A stretch of DNA of 42,431 nt from Vagococcus intermedius (GCF_029144185.1 NZ_CP110233.1:1-42431); one strand, 5' to 3'. Positions 32,368 through 40,308 are shown, numbered from the stretch's first letter. The notes: generated from the sequence alone by a model not told the origin. Translations and numbers: made by a program.

Positions 32368-32589
32368 ATGAGTACTGTAACATTTAGAGTTACTGATGAA
32401 GAAAAATCTTTCATTCAATCTATGGCTGATCTTAACGGACAAACCTTATCAGAATTAGCTAGAACTAAATTATTAGAAGGATTAGAAGATCAAATAGATA
32501 TGGGTTTATATGAAAAAGCTATGAAAGCACATGAGGAAAAAGACGAAAGTATTTCGCATCAGGATATGCTTAGAGAGTTAGGGTTATGA
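32368..32589 (+). CDS. relB: RelB/DinJ-type ribbon-helix-helix antitoxin
   Basis: A 73-residue antitoxin. ATG 32368 follows CAAAGGAGGTCTTCAA. The N-terminal MSTVTFRVTDEEKSFIQSMA and GQTLSELARTKLLEGLED form a ribbon-helix-helix DNA-binding domain. The C-terminal half (GLYEKAMKAHEEKDESISHQ) binds toxin. The stop overlaps the toxin start by ATGA, as usual for such pairs. It has its own promoter and is likely autoregulated. Confidence 0.9.
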   Translation: MSTVTFRVTDEEKSFIQSMADLNGQTLSELARTKLLEGLEDQIDMGLYEKAMKAHEEKDESISHQDMLRELGL

Positions 32590-32861
32590 TAGAAAAAAAA
32601 TACACTGTTCGATATGAGAAAAATGCTCAAAAAGCATTAAAAAAAATGGATAAACATCAAGCCATGCTCATATTATCTTGGATTTCTAAAAATTTAGAGG
32701 GAACAGATTCACCACGTGTTCATGGTAAAGGATTAGTAGGAAACAAAAGCGGTCAATGGCGATATAGAATTGGTGATTATCGCTTATTAGCCAATATAGA
32801 TGATGAAACGATCACAATTTTAGTATTAGAAATTGGTCACCGTAGAGAAATTTATAAGTAA
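32586..32861 (+). CDS. relE: RelE-family mRNA interferase toxin
   Basis: A 91-residue RelE/ParE-superfamily toxin. YTVRYEKNAQKALKKMDKHQ opens the fold. The C-terminal core is GNKSGQWRYRIGDYRLLANI followed by VLEIGHRREIYK; the Arg residues in WRYRIGDYR and the GHRREIY end match catalytic and closing motifs of RelE. These toxins cleave mRNA in the ribosomal A site. With the antitoxin it forms a plasmid-stabilising module, a second one besides hicAB. A terminator follows at 32890-32928. Confidence 0.9.
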   Translation: MIEKKYTVRYEKNAQKALKKMDKHQAMLILSWISKNLEGTDSPRVHGKGLVGNKSGQWRYRIGDYRLLANIDDETITILVLEIGHRREIYK

Positions 32862-32889
32862 GAAATTATAGTTTTTTCACAATCAAATA

Positions 32890-32928
32890 AAAAGCACGAA
32901 TCCTATTAAATAGGGATTCGTGCTTTTT
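32890..32928. terminator. Terminator after relE
   Basis: AAAAGCACGAATCC pairs with GGATTCGTGCTTTT, closed by TAT/ATA, ending in a T-run. It can act on both strands. Confidence 0.85.
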
Positions 32929-32999
32929 GTTTGAGGTATACCAATTTAACTTCACAAGGAAAAGGCTGAAAAGCCTTTAAGGACGCGCAGCTTTATATA

Positions 33000-33035
33000 A
33001 TTAAGATTATGTCTACCTAATGGTTAAATAACTAA
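33000..33035. repeat. 36-bp direct repeat, copy 1
   Basis: ATTAAGATTATGTCT then ACCTAATGGTTAAATAACTAA. It matches 35645-35680 at 33 of 36 positions. Each copy lies just beyond the 3' end of a leftward cargo gene. The stretch before it (32961-32978) holds an AAAGGCT-GAAA-AGCCTTT hairpin. Confidence 0.75.
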
Positions 33036-33041
33036 AATAAA

Positions 33042-33227
33042 TTACTTATTCTTTTTCTTCTTAGCATTATTTATTATTTCTAAAATACAAAATACAGTTA
33101 AAATCGTTGTAATAATCAAAAGAATCAGCTTAGGTAAAGAATAACTTTTTGTTAATAGATTGGTTATTTGGATAGGCAAACTAATTGTATAAATTATAAG
33201 CCATAAAATATTATAAATTTTTCTCAT
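33042..33227 (-). CDS. Small two-helix membrane protein (61 aa)
   Basis: Starts at ATG 33227 on the minus strand after CGGAGGAAACA, a strong ribosome-binding site. 61 residues have two hydrophobic helices (YNILWLIIYTISLPIQITNL, LPKLILLIITTILTVFCILE) and a basic end (NNAKKKKNK). Function unknown. Small proteins of this kind in bacteriocin-like cargo can be immunity proteins, but nothing here proves that. Confidence 0.65.
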   Translation of the reverse strand: MRKIYNILWLIIYTISLPIQITNLLTKSYSLPKLILLIITTILTVFCILEIINNAKKKKNK

Positions 33228-33691
33228 TGTTTCCTCCGATTCCTATTTTAAACTATTATTCATCAGAAGATAATATTAATACTAGAATTATTGTTGCTAA
33301 ATGGTGGAAAATAGAATCTAAAACATCTGGTGGTATTTCTTATGGAGGTTGGAGAAATGGACCTTCTGGAAAAGGAAAGGCACGTCTATCTGCTACTAAC
33401 TCCAATACAACAAATCATTCAATAACCTCATCTATTTCTGGAGATATGCCAATAGGTAAAGGGAAAATAGGTTCTTCACTAGGTATTACAATTGGTGAAT
33501 CAAAACAGTTTGGTGTATCCTATTAGATAGATATTCCAAAAAACAAACAACAACAAATTATTTTTAGACCAGTTTACAAAATTACAAAAGTTAAACAAAG
33601 ATATTATGTAGCTGGATCTAAAACTAATACTGTAAAGACTGCAACAGTCAAGTCATTTAGCCATTGGGATTATTCGAAAAAAACGCTTTAA
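33227..33691 (+). pseudogene. Remnant of a secreted Gly/Ser-rich protein gene, interrupted by TAG
   Basis: A continuous frame of about 150 codons broken by a single TAG (33524-33526). Before it: IIVAKWWKIESKTSGGISYG, GWRNGPSGKGKARLSATNSN, SSLGITIGESKQFGVSY. After it: IDIPKNKQQQIIFRPVYKI and ATVKSFSHWDYSKKTL. This resembles exported Firmicutes proteins of unknown function with alternating Ser/Thr/Gly beta strands. The 5' end lacks a signal peptide, start codon and ribosome-binding site: the only start is TTG 33227, which overlaps the reverse ribosome-binding site of the minus-strand gene. It therefore seems truncated at the front too. Confidence 0.7.
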
Positions 33692-33694
33692 GGA

Positions 33695-33922
33695 GTGAAT
33701 ATTATCAAAAAACATATGTATAAATTATCATTTTTTATAAGCTTATTTTTAATTTTTCAATTACAAGTGTTAAGTTATATCATCTGGTATTTAACAAATG
33801 AAGGTCTTATTAACGGAGTTTTAGATAAATATTTATTATTTAAATCTCCGTTAATAATAATTCCCATTACGTTTCTATTGTATTCTATATATGGTTTATT
33901 CAATATAGAGAAAAATAACTAG
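33695..33922 (+). CDS. Small membrane protein (up to 75 aa)
   Basis: A frame after TAAGGAG with start uncertain: GTG 33695 lies in the ribosome-binding site, ATG 33716 is the first ATG. It encodes LSFFISLFLIFQLQVLSYII and LFKSPLIIIPITFLLYSIYG, two membrane helices. It directly follows the broken secreted-protein gene by 3 nt and was probably its operon partner. Function unknown. Confidence 0.55.
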   Translation: MNIIKKHMYKLSFFISLFLIFQLQVLSYIIWYLTNEGLINGVLDKYLLFKSPLIIIPITFLLYSIYGLFNIEKNN

Positions 33923-33950
33923 GGATAACGCCACATTATGTTAACTAAAA

Positions 33951-33985
33951 AGAGGTAGTACTCAAAAAATCTGACTACTACCTCT
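33951..33985. terminator. Bidirectional terminator between converging cargo genes
   Basis: AGAGGTAGTA pairs with TACTACCTCT around a 15-nt loop, with an A-rich left flank that gives a U-run on the minus strand. Confidence 0.75.
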
Positions 33986-33991
33986 AACTTC

Positions 33992-34576
33992 TTATAATTT
34001 TAAAAATAGATCTGTTACAAAGCTTATAATTAAAGCCAGTATTCCAAAAATTAATGTAAAAGTGAATACAATCAGTATTTTCTCTTTAAAGTAACTTTTA
34101 TTATTTCGTTTTCTTTGTAATTCCTCTAAATTTAAATCGCCTTCAGAAAAAGCAATAATCTCTTTAAACGTTTTTACATTGTATTTCTTTTTTGCTATTT
34201 CTATTTTAATAGCAAAGTACATAGCTATTGCCCAAAGTATACCAAATGGTATGTAGCCTTTTATACCAAATATCATTATACTTGGAACTCCTATAATCAA
34301 TACTAAAAATAAAAATAGTAACATCCCTTTAGTATCTCTATCCATTTTTTCTTTTGCTACAATATTTTTCATAGTCATCATATCCCCTTTAACTAATTCA
34401 TCTAAAGAGATCTCAAAAAGAATACTTAGTGCAACTAAATTATGGATATCAGGATATGTCTTATCATTTTCCCATTTTGAAATAGTTTGACGAGTAACAT
34501 ATATTTTCTCGGCTAACACTTCTTGAGAATATCCTTTTAATTCACGATATTTTTTTAATTGCTTACTAAAATTCAT
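33992..34576 (-). CDS. XRE regulator with membrane-spanning C-terminus (no. 1)
   Basis: A 194-residue protein. ATG 34576 follows CAAGGAGGAAACAAAA. Residues 5-62 are an XRE helix-turn-helix (KGYSQEVLAEKIYVTRQTIS, KWENDKTYPDIHNLVALSIL), ending SLDELVKGD. Hydrophobic helices follow: GMLLFLFLVLIIGVPSIMIF, YIPFGILWAIAMYFAI and, near the end, ILIVFTFTLIFGILALIISF. A DNA-binding head on a membrane tail suggests a sensor of membrane or envelope state. It is one of three such genes within 4 kb. Targets are unknown. Confidence 0.85.
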   Translation of the reverse strand: MNFSKQLKKYRELKGYSQEVLAEKIYVTRQTISKWENDKTYPDIHNLVALSILFEISLDELVKGDMMTMKNIVAKEKMDRDTKGMLLFLFLVLIIGVPSIMIFGIKGYIPFGILWAIAMYFAIKIEIAKKKYNVKTFKEIIAFSEGDLNLEELQRKRNNKSYFKEKILIVFTFTLIFGILALIISFVTDLFLKL

Positions 34577-35103
34577 TTTTGTTTCCTCCTTGTAATTTTA
34601 GAGTACATTCTGTTAAGGAAAATATCTGTCTATTGTAAGTTCCAATCACTATTTATCTAGTGTATATGTTTGTTTACATTGCTGTAAAGAGGATATACGA
34701 ACTTGGTTTAACATGATTTTATGTTAACTGTGACGTTTGCAAGAGAAAAACATGGACAATCACCCTATAAAATATTTGAAGTCATAAGAAACGTTCTGAT
34801 GGCTTTTTAACTTGGCGTAATGCTTCATATGTTAAGTTCGATAGAAAGTATTAACTTCTATTGAATAGCTAAATACAAAAAAATAATATACAATTATAGA
34901 CGAAATAAAGCATACTTAATTATTAATTATAACAAAAAGTACCATAATTACTATATGTATGTTATACTATGTAAGTAATCAATTTTGAAACGTGAACTAG
35001 AGTCTTTGTTATACCTATATAATAATATAATTCTTACTTTTGCTTATCAAATATTTTTTGCAACAAATAGCATATAATAAATATGCACTAGGAGGAATTT
35101 TAT
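34577..35103. other. Intergenic region between XRE regulator 1 and cspA
   Basis: About 530 bp without a convincing gene. It has promoter-like AT-rich stretches for the leftward regulator and for the cold-shock gene. A 29-codon ORF (34721-34810) reads protein-like (MLTVTFAREKHGQSPYKIFE) but has no clear ribosome-binding site and may be a relic. The last 120 bp would be the long cspA leader, where cold-shock mRNAs usually carry regulatory structure. Confidence 0.5.
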
Positions 35104-35304
35104 ATGAATAAAGGTACAGTAAAATGGTTTAATGCAGACAAAGGTTTTGGTTTTATCACTGGAGAAGATGGCAATGATTTATTTGCTCATTTTTCAGCTA
35201 TTCAATCAGATGGTTTTAAAACACTAGACGAAGGTCAAGCAGTTACATTTGATACAGAAGAAGGCCAACGTGGCATGCAAGCTGTTAATATTTGTAAAGC
35301 ATAA
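35104..35304 (+). CDS. csp: Cold-shock protein (CspA family)
   Basis: A 66-residue nucleic-acid chaperone with both RNA-binding motifs: [11 protein letters not shown] (RNP1) and DLFAHFSAI (RNP2). ATG 35104 follows ACTAGGAGGAATTTTAT. It is full length and intact. Csp proteins melt RNA structure and act as antiterminators. It is unusual cargo for a phage-plasmid and could help translation or antitermination of structured late mRNAs. A terminator follows at 35318-35341. Confidence 0.95.
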   Translation: MNKGTVKWFNADKGFGFITGEDGNDLFAHFSAIQSDGFKTLDEGQAVTFDTEEGQRGMQAVNICKA

Positions 35305-35317
35305 ATATAAACGTATA

Positions 35318-35341
35318 AAGTCACAATTTTGTGGCTTTTTT
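35318..35341 (+). terminator. Terminator after csp
   Basis: AAGTCACAA pairs with TTGTGGCTT (one G-U), followed by a T-run. Confidence 0.8.
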
Positions 35342-35361
35342 TATTTGGGAGGAGAGTGCTT

Positions 35362-35577
35362 ATGGTACCAGGACAATGGAAACCTCAAGAATATTTAACA
35401 CAGAATAAATCCTTTTATGAGAATCAAAATATATCATTTATGTATAATAAAAAGCTATGTGTCGGTAAAATAGATAAATTGTTAACAAATTCAGTGATAG
35501 TATCACTTCCAATACATAAATCGAATGATATTGCAGAAAAAACTGTTATTAATTATAAAGATTTAACTGTTATATAA
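35362..35577 (+). CDS. Small DUF2187-like protein (71 aa)
   Basis: ATG 35362 follows TTTGGGAGGAGAGTGCTT. 71 residues: MVPGQWKPQEYLTQNKSFYE then a KOW-like barrel pattern, CVGKIDKLLTNSVIVSLPIH and EKTVINYKDLTVI, reminiscent of DUF2187. It follows csp across a terminator. Similar csp-linked small proteins occur in Lactobacillales. Function unknown. Confidence 0.65.
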   Translation: MVPGQWKPQEYLTQNKSFYENQNISFMYNKKLCVGKIDKLLTNSVIVSLPIHKSNDIAEKTVINYKDLTVI

Positions 35578-35601
35578 TTTGATTTAGTATAAATTTATTT
35601 A

Positions 35602-35632
35602 AAAATCCATCAGAATAATTCTGATGGATTTT
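35602..35632. terminator. Bidirectional terminator
   Basis: AAAATCCATCAGAAT-A-ATTCTGATGGATTTT: 15-bp perfect arms flanked by A and T runs, between converging genes. Confidence 0.85.
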
Positions 35633-35644
35633 TATTTTTGTAAA

Positions 35645-35680
35645 ATTAAGATTATGTCTGCCGAATAGTTAAATAACTAA
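35645..35680. repeat. 36-bp direct repeat, copy 2
   Basis: ATTAAGATTATGTCT then GCCGAATAGTTAAATAACTAA, three mismatches from 33000-33035. The last bases reach the stop codon of XRE regulator 2. Confidence 0.75.
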
Positions 35681-36108
35681 TTTTTATTTTTCTTAGTAAC
35701 ATTTTTATGCTTTGCCAACTCTAACCAAACAGGAACTGTATTAATCAAAAGAATGATTGAAATAAAAAAATAAATATAACTATTTTTATATCCAGTTGAG
35801 TTTAATCCCATCATTACTATTATTAATAAAATATTCAATAACGTACTAACAAAAAAACTTGTACTTAATTTTTCTTTACTTTCTTTAACTTCTAATTTCT
35901 TAATCATAGTAATGTCCCCTTTTATTAATTCATCTAAAGAGATCTCATAAACATCACTCAATAAAATTAAACTTGTGACATCAGGTAAGCTTTTAGAATT
36001 TTCCCAACTAGATATAGTTTGTCTAGATACATGAATTTTATCCGCCAATTCATCTTGGGTTAAATTCAAGTGTTTACGTTTAATTTTTATTATTTCTCCA
36101 ATGTTCAT
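35677..36108 (-). CDS. XRE regulator with membrane-spanning C-terminus (no. 2)
   Basis: A 143-residue protein. ATG 36108 follows AAGGAGAACGAA. The helix-turn-helix is RKHLNLTQDELADKIHVSRQ, TISSWENSKSLPDVTSLILL, with the same SLDELIKGD junction as regulator 1. Two hydrophobic helices follow (FFVSTLLNILLIIVMMGLNS, SYIYFFISIILLINTVPVWL). It ends with a basic tail. It appears to be a shorter relative of the gene at 33992-34576, consistent with duplication together with the 36-bp repeat. Confidence 0.85.
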   Translation of the reverse strand: MNIGEIIKIKRKHLNLTQDELADKIHVSRQTISSWENSKSLPDVTSLILLSDVYEISLDELIKGDITMIKKLEVKESKEKLSTSFFVSTLLNILLIIVMMGLNSTGYKNSYIYFFISIILLINTVPVWLELAKHKNVTKKNKN

Positions 36109-36423
36109 TTCGTTCTCCTTACTCATTACCTTATTTGATATTCTATGTTTTTTCCATCAAGGATGGCTTACATTCATTTATATTATACCAATGTAAAGGT
36201 CTTTTGACGTTGAAATATAAGTAATGATTTTAACTTGGTATAATGTATATTATATCCACTTATATTTTTAAATATATTTTGTATTAATTTTAATCAATAT
36301 ATAGTAAAATTATACTTAATTCCGCCCTAGTTACCAGTTATATGAAAGTCTAACTTAAATTACAGTCTACGGACGGATAGTGGAACTCACAAAGTAATTT
36401 ATTAGGGGAGGTATTAAAGATAA
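36109..36423. other. Intergenic region between XRE regulator 2 and the basic protein gene
   Basis: About 315 bp of very AT-rich sequence holding promoter-like boxes (for example TTGGTATAATG near 36234-36244). No gene is seen. The final 25 nt contain the AGGGGAGG ribosome-binding site of the next gene. Confidence 0.45.
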
Positions 36424-36777
36424 ATGACTAAAATTAAAGATAAGCAAGATATAATAGCTCTCGACAAGAAGATTTATAAACGTTTTTTAAAAGATCAATT
36501 TACAAAAGATATTATAGATATTACCGATAATAAAATACTAGTAACTTATCAAACTAAAAAAGAATGGGATCAACTTTTAAAAAAACTTAGTAAACCTGTT
36601 TCAATTTATTCTGATAAAAACCCTTACAAGTCAGCCCCTAAAAAAAAGAAAAAGAGATTGTCTAAATCTGCTTTCATAAAAAAACAAAAGAAGGATTATC
36701 ATCAAAGGCACTGGAAAGGAATGGCTTATGGAGATAAAACCCAAGCTGGCGAAGTAACTGTAGAAAAAATAAAATAA
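36424..36777 (+). CDS. Basic protein of unknown function (117 aa)
   Basis: Starts at ATG 36424 after TAGGGGAGGTATTAAAGATAA. The first half looks folded (IIALDKKIYKRFLKDQFTKD, ILVTYQTKKEWDQLLKKLSK). The second half is very basic and disordered (APKKKKKRLSKSAFIKKQKK, HQRHWKGMAYGDKTQAGEVT), suggesting nucleic-acid binding. No family recognised. The downstream palindrome at 36833-36873 terminates it. Confidence 0.7.
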   Translation: MTKIKDKQDIIALDKKIYKRFLKDQFTKDIIDITDNKILVTYQTKKEWDQLLKKLSKPVSIYSDKNPYKSAPKKKKKRLSKSAFIKKQKKDYHQRHWKGMAYGDKTQAGEVTVEKIK

Positions 36778-36832
36778 AAATATATGTATCCTTAAAAAAA
36801 GTAAAATCACTATAATTGCGTTTATTATCACT

Positions 36833-36873
36833 ATTTAAAAGGCCTTCAGAATGATTCTGAAGGCCTTTTAAAT
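36833..36873. terminator. Strong bidirectional terminator
   Basis: Perfect 20-bp arms around a single G: ATTTAAAAGGCCTTCAGAAT and ATTCTGAAGGCCTTTTAAAT. It separates converging genes. Confidence 0.88.
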
Positions 36874-36896
36874 TTATATATGACTGATAGCCATAG

Positions 36897-38000
36897 TTAC
36901 ATATAATACATTCTAAGCGGATCGTTTAGATAATCATTCACCATTTCAACTGTAGCTTTCGAGTATTCTGCTGAAAGCTTAGAATAGTACGCAGATTCTC
37001 TCTGAATACTTTCAATACGTCTGTTATGCATATCTTGTTCATAAACATTGATAGCTTCTGTTAAATTATTTGCCCGCTTATTTAATAAAATTCCATACAT
37101 ATACTCTAATGAAAATAAATTAAAATAATTTTGTGGTACATATGAGCGAATAGAACTATTTATTTTATTGTCCCAATATCCATTTAAAACTGGATATAAC
37201 TTATTTACAACCTTATCAGCACTCTCTTTTTCTTCTTCTAATTTTTTTAATTTAGGATACTTATTAAAATCAATTTTATCTTTATGCTTATCAAAACCTT
37301 CCTCAGCATAAATAAAATAAAAAATATAACTAACAAATAAATATACTATGATTGGGATCAATAATATTGTAAAAATTTTAATAAAAGCAACAAATTTTAC
37401 TAAAGCTAAGTCTGAATTTGAGTATGTAAAATTAAATGTCACTATATCAAATATATCTTTTAGATAATTTTGAAAATCAATAAAATTTTCTTTCATAATA
37501 GTAAGTAGTTTATCACCCATTAACAAAGCAAATAATAATCTAAATACCATATATATGCTAAATAATATAATAAATGGAATAATAATCGGCTTTAATTTAG
37601 AAAATTTTATTTCTCTAAATCTCCAGGGGGTTGCTTTAAATACATCTTTAACATTTCCATCAAAATTTTGAACTATATTGATATTCTTATCATAAATATA
37701 TTTTTGATCTTCATAATTTTTTAGCAAAAAGAAAGCTTTTTTTATATTTTCAGCACAAATTTCTCTTTCTTCTTTCTTGCTGATCGTATTAGTTACCAAT
37801 AAATCGTTTAAAGTAACATTAAATAATTTAGATAATAAAACTAACGATTCAATAGGTGGACTAGATGTATTAGATTCCCATTTCGCAAGGGCTTGTCTGG
37901 TAACGTTCAGCTTAGTACCTAACTCTTCTTGTGTCATATTATTTTGTAATCTAAGATTTTTTATTTTTTGTCCATTAGTAATAGGCTTTCTTTCATCCAT
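36897..38000 (-). CDS. Large XRE regulator with membrane segments and C-terminal soluble domain (no. 3)
   Basis: A 367-residue protein. ATG 38000 follows GGAAAGGATGTTTTTT. Residues 10-68 are XRE helix-turn-helix (QNNMTQEELGTKLNVTRQAL, AKWESNTSSPPIESLVLLSK). Membrane segments are near residues 140-165 (IIIPFIILFSIYMVFRLLFA) and 205-235 (IFTILLIPIIVYLFVSYIFY). A C-terminal helical domain follows (PVLNGYWDNKINSSIRSYVP, YEQDMHNRRIESIQRESAYY). It shares the layout of regulators 1 and 2 but is much longer. It is probably a membrane-linked transcription sensor; its target is unknown. Confidence 0.8.
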   Translation of the reverse strand: MDERKPITNGQKIKNLRLQNNMTQEELGTKLNVTRQALAKWESNTSSPPIESLVLLSKLFNVTLNDLLVTNTISKKEEREICAENIKKAFFLLKNYEDQKYIYDKNINIVQNFDGNVKDVFKATPWRFREIKFSKLKPIIIPFIILFSIYMVFRLLFALLMGDKLLTIMKENFIDFQNYLKDIFDIVTFNFTYSNSDLALVKFVAFIKIFTILLIPIIVYLFVSYIFYFIYAEEGFDKHKDKIDFNKYPKLKKLEEEKESADKVVNKLYPVLNGYWDNKINSSIRSYVPQNYFNLFSLEYMYGILLNKRANNLTEAINVYEQDMHNRRIESIQRESAYYSKLSAEYSKATVEMVNDYLNDPLRMYYM

Positions 38001-38130
38001 AAAAAACATCCTTTCCAAATATGTTTATTATATTTAGTGTAGGACACACCTTTCATGATATCAAGCAACTATCAGGTAACTCAAAGTAACATTATTAATA
38101 TACCTACATTTTATTACTATTTTTAAACAA

Positions 38131-38167
38131 ATTAAGCAGAATCTTAAAAATTAAGATTCTGCTTAAT
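38131..38167. terminator. Bidirectional hairpin terminator
   Basis: ATTAAGCAGAATCTTA pairs perfectly with TAAGATTCTGCTTAAT around 5 nt. Confidence 0.8.
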
Positions 38168-38176
38168 AACGTTAAA

Positions 38177-38392
38177 TTATTTTGATTTAATTTTTTTTAC
38201 TAATCTATCATTATTAAGATCTCCAAATAATTCATTAAAAATATTTCTGCCAACTAATAATGATTTTGCTTGATTAGCTGCTTCTTCGCTATCATAAATA
38301 TATGCATTACCTGTTGCCGTTGAAAATAAAATGTTATCTGCGACTTTTTGCTTTTCCGATAGCCTATCAATACGCTTAACTAAATTTTCCAT
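38177..38392 (-). CDS. Small hypothetical protein in the replicon region (71 aa)
   Basis: ATG 38392 follows AAAGGAGGTACTATT on the minus strand; a longer frame from 38431 has no such site. 71 residues: MENLVKRIDRLSEKQKVADN, ILFSTATGNAYIYDSEEAAN, QAKSLLVGRNIFNELFGDLN. It is lambda-repressor unlike and has no membrane segment. It lies between hairpins, so it is transcribed alone. Unknown function. Confidence 0.7.
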   Translation of the reverse strand: MENLVKRIDRLSEKQKVADNILFSTATGNAYIYDSEEAANQAKSLLVGRNIFNELFGDLNNDRLVKKIKSK

Positions 38393-38452
38393 AATAGTAC
38401 CTCCTTTCACTTTATAACTAAGTATTAGCAAAAGAAGGCTATTTAATTTTTT

Positions 38453-38484
38453 ATCCTAGTTAATTCTGAAAAATTAACTAGGAT
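38453..38484. terminator. Terminator after the replication genes
   Basis: ATCCTAGTTAATT-CTGAAA-AATTAACTAGGAT: 13-bp perfect arms downstream of the leftward rep operon, with T/A-rich flank. Confidence 0.85.
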
Positions 38485-38521
38485 ATTCATGTATTCAATA
38501 TAACTATTCACTTAGTATTTG

Positions 38522-39160
38522 TTATTTAAATATTTTTGCAAAAAATCCTTTTTTAGTGTCAGGTTCTTCCTGGGAAGTATCTTTAACAAACTCACCATCA
38601 ACAACATCTTGTTGTTTTTCTGTTTTAAGTTGTTCTTGGCTCATCAACAGCTGCTGAGCCTTGGTTATTGTGGTCAATTCATTATTGTTGTTTTGTAGGT
38701 GTTCTGACTGTTTTACATAATTTGAAAACAGCTCGTCATATTTTGTACTCAATGTCTTATATTCTTCTTGTAACTCTTTTATCCTGTCTGACTGTTTTGA
38801 ATTATCAGACAACAACATTTCATTCTTCTCTTTTTCATGTTTTAACTGTTCTGACAACATTTCTATTTTATGTTTATCAGTAATTAATTCTATTTTTGAA
38901 TCTGAAATAGCCATTTTATTTTCTTTGTTTTTATTCGTTTTAAAACTTGAAACAAATTTGTCGTAGTTGTCTGGACTTAATAAATCAGCTAATTCTTTGA
39001 TTTTTTCATACTTAACAGCTAATGTTCTGTCTTCATTTGTCGTAATAAAAGAATTATAAGTATCTTCATCTAATTCTTTTATTGTGTTTAATCTTGTATA
39101 AACAGTCGTTCTTGGTATGTCTGCTTGTTTTGCAAACTTTGCAAATGTTAAGTCATTCAT
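38522..39160 (-). CDS. Plasmid replication-associated protein (DUF536/OrfX type)
   Basis: A 212-residue protein encoded just downstream of the initiator, like OrfX/RepC of lactococcal and enterococcal theta plasmids. ATG 39160 follows ACAGAGGTGAAATAA. N-terminal helix-turn-helix: LTFAKFAKQADIPRTTVYTR. Residues 85-185 are a long coiled coil (SEQLKHEKEKNEMLLSDNSK, KELQEEYKTLSTKYDELFSN). The C-terminus KKGFFAKIFK is typical of the family. It probably contributes to copy control, partition or stability. No ParA-type partition ATPase is present, so this protein and the toxin-antitoxin pairs may be the stability functions. Confidence 0.8.
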   Translation of the reverse strand: MNDLTFAKFAKQADIPRTTVYTRLNTIKELDEDTYNSFITTNEDRTLAVKYEKIKELADLLSPDNYDKFVSSFKTNKNKENKMAISDSKIELITDKHKIEMLSEQLKHEKEKNEMLLSDNSKQSDRIKELQEEYKTLSTKYDELFSNYVKQSEHLQNNNNELTTITKAQQLLMSQEQLKTEKQQDVVDGEFVKDTSQEEPDTKKGFFAKIFK

Positions 39161-39207
39161 TTATTTCACCTCTGTTTTCTGTTTTGATAATGTTCAAACA
39201 CTAAAAC

Positions 39208-40308
39208 TTAATAATTGATTTTAATATTAACTAGATATTGCTCAATGGATTTTTTTAAATACTTTACTATGTTTTGCTTATTCTCATCATATCCAATTTT
39301 GTGATTAGCTACATATTCAATATGGTCAACTACCCCATCTATCCCTTTTTCAGTCCTTAAATCGTCATACAAAGGATATACGCTCCTTTGTAGGTTAGAC
39401 ATCACTTTCTTATCTAAAACGTCTGTGGCGCTTAATATGAAGTGTTTCATAAGGATATTCGTGTACTGACTATTAGTTGCTTGGACATACAGCTCTTTTT
39501 CAGCAATTTCTTTTTTATTTAAATTATCACTTTCTTTATAATCGACAGCAGCTTTAGGTGTATATTTATCAATAAAAAACTGAATACCATCAACTGATCT
39601 TCCTTTTTTTATTTTTTCAAATTTTATAGAAAAATTTGTCTGCTTATTAATTTCATTTATAGGTTCTATTAGTATTCTTTTGGTAAAGTCATTCATCTTT
39701 TTATATTCATTAGTCGTATCTGTCAATTCTCTTAAAGATTGAATTTTTATATATGGATTTTTTAAACTATCTAACTGTTTATCAGTTCTACTACCAGCTT
39801 CTTTATATTTAATGTATTGATTATAGTGCATAGTTAACCATTTATATAACGTAATAGAATATTTAGAATTAAGCTTAACAATATCCATGATAGTATACTG
39901 CGTAAAATTACTCTTTAAATCAATTAAGTATGGCATTATGTCTGGATTAAACCTAACTGTAACTTCGTCATTATAGTCATTCCATCGAATTGTTGGTAAA
40001 GGATTTATAGAGATAAATTCATAACCTTCATTCTTCACTTCTTTAATGTCGAAGAAGGCTTGATCTTGCATTTTTTTTATTGATTCTTTAAATCTAAAGT
40101 GTTTATTTGCACTTGAAACATCAAATAATTTAAATAATTCATTTTTAGATAAGTAAATTAAATTATCTTTAGGAGGGTTGTTGGTATCGATAGCAGATAC
40201 TGCTATTTCAAAAATTTTCAGCGGCGTTTTATCCATTCTAGCTACCGATTGAATTAAATCGTTATGTTGTACTACTTTTCTATTAAAGCTTTCTTCTTCG
40301 ATAACCAT
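39208..40308 (-). CDS. repB: RepB plasmid replication initiator (Rep_3 family)
   Basis: A 366-residue Rep_3 (PF01051-type) initiator of theta replication. ATG 40308 follows AGAAAGAGGTTAGTTA. The two winged-helix halves are visible: VVQHNDLIQSVARMDKTPLK, FEIAVSAIDTNNPPKDNLIY, then YTIMDIVKLNSKYSITLYKW (a hallmark of the family) and LRELTDTTNEYKKMNDFTKR, FSIKFEKIKKGRSVDGIQFF. It binds the 22-bp iterons upstream (40367-40454) to start replication and limit copy number. Its presence without integrase explains maintenance as a plasmid prophage. Confidence 0.95.
   Translation of the reverse strand: MVIEEESFNRKVVQHNDLIQSVARMDKTPLKIFEIAVSAIDTNNPPKDNLIYLSKNELFKLFDVSSANKHFRFKESIKKMQDQAFFDIKEVKNEGYEFISINPLPTIRWNDYNDEVTVRFNPDIMPYLIDLKSNFTQYTIMDIVKLNSKYSITLYKWLTMHYNQYIKYKEAGSRTDKQLDSLKNPYIKIQSLRELTDTTNEYKKMNDFTKRILIEPINEINKQTNFSIKFEKIKKGRSVDGIQFFIDKYTPKAAVDYKESDNLNKKEIAEKELYVQATNSQYTNILMKHFILSATDVLDKKVMSNLQRSVYPLYDDLRTEKGIDGVVDHIEYVANHKIGYDENKQNIVKYLKKSIEQYLVNIKINY

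Noticed and set aside
34721-34810. 29-codon ORF in the gap before csp
   Set aside because: Protein-like wording but no ribosome-binding site and no recognised family. Kept only as a note on the intergenic region.
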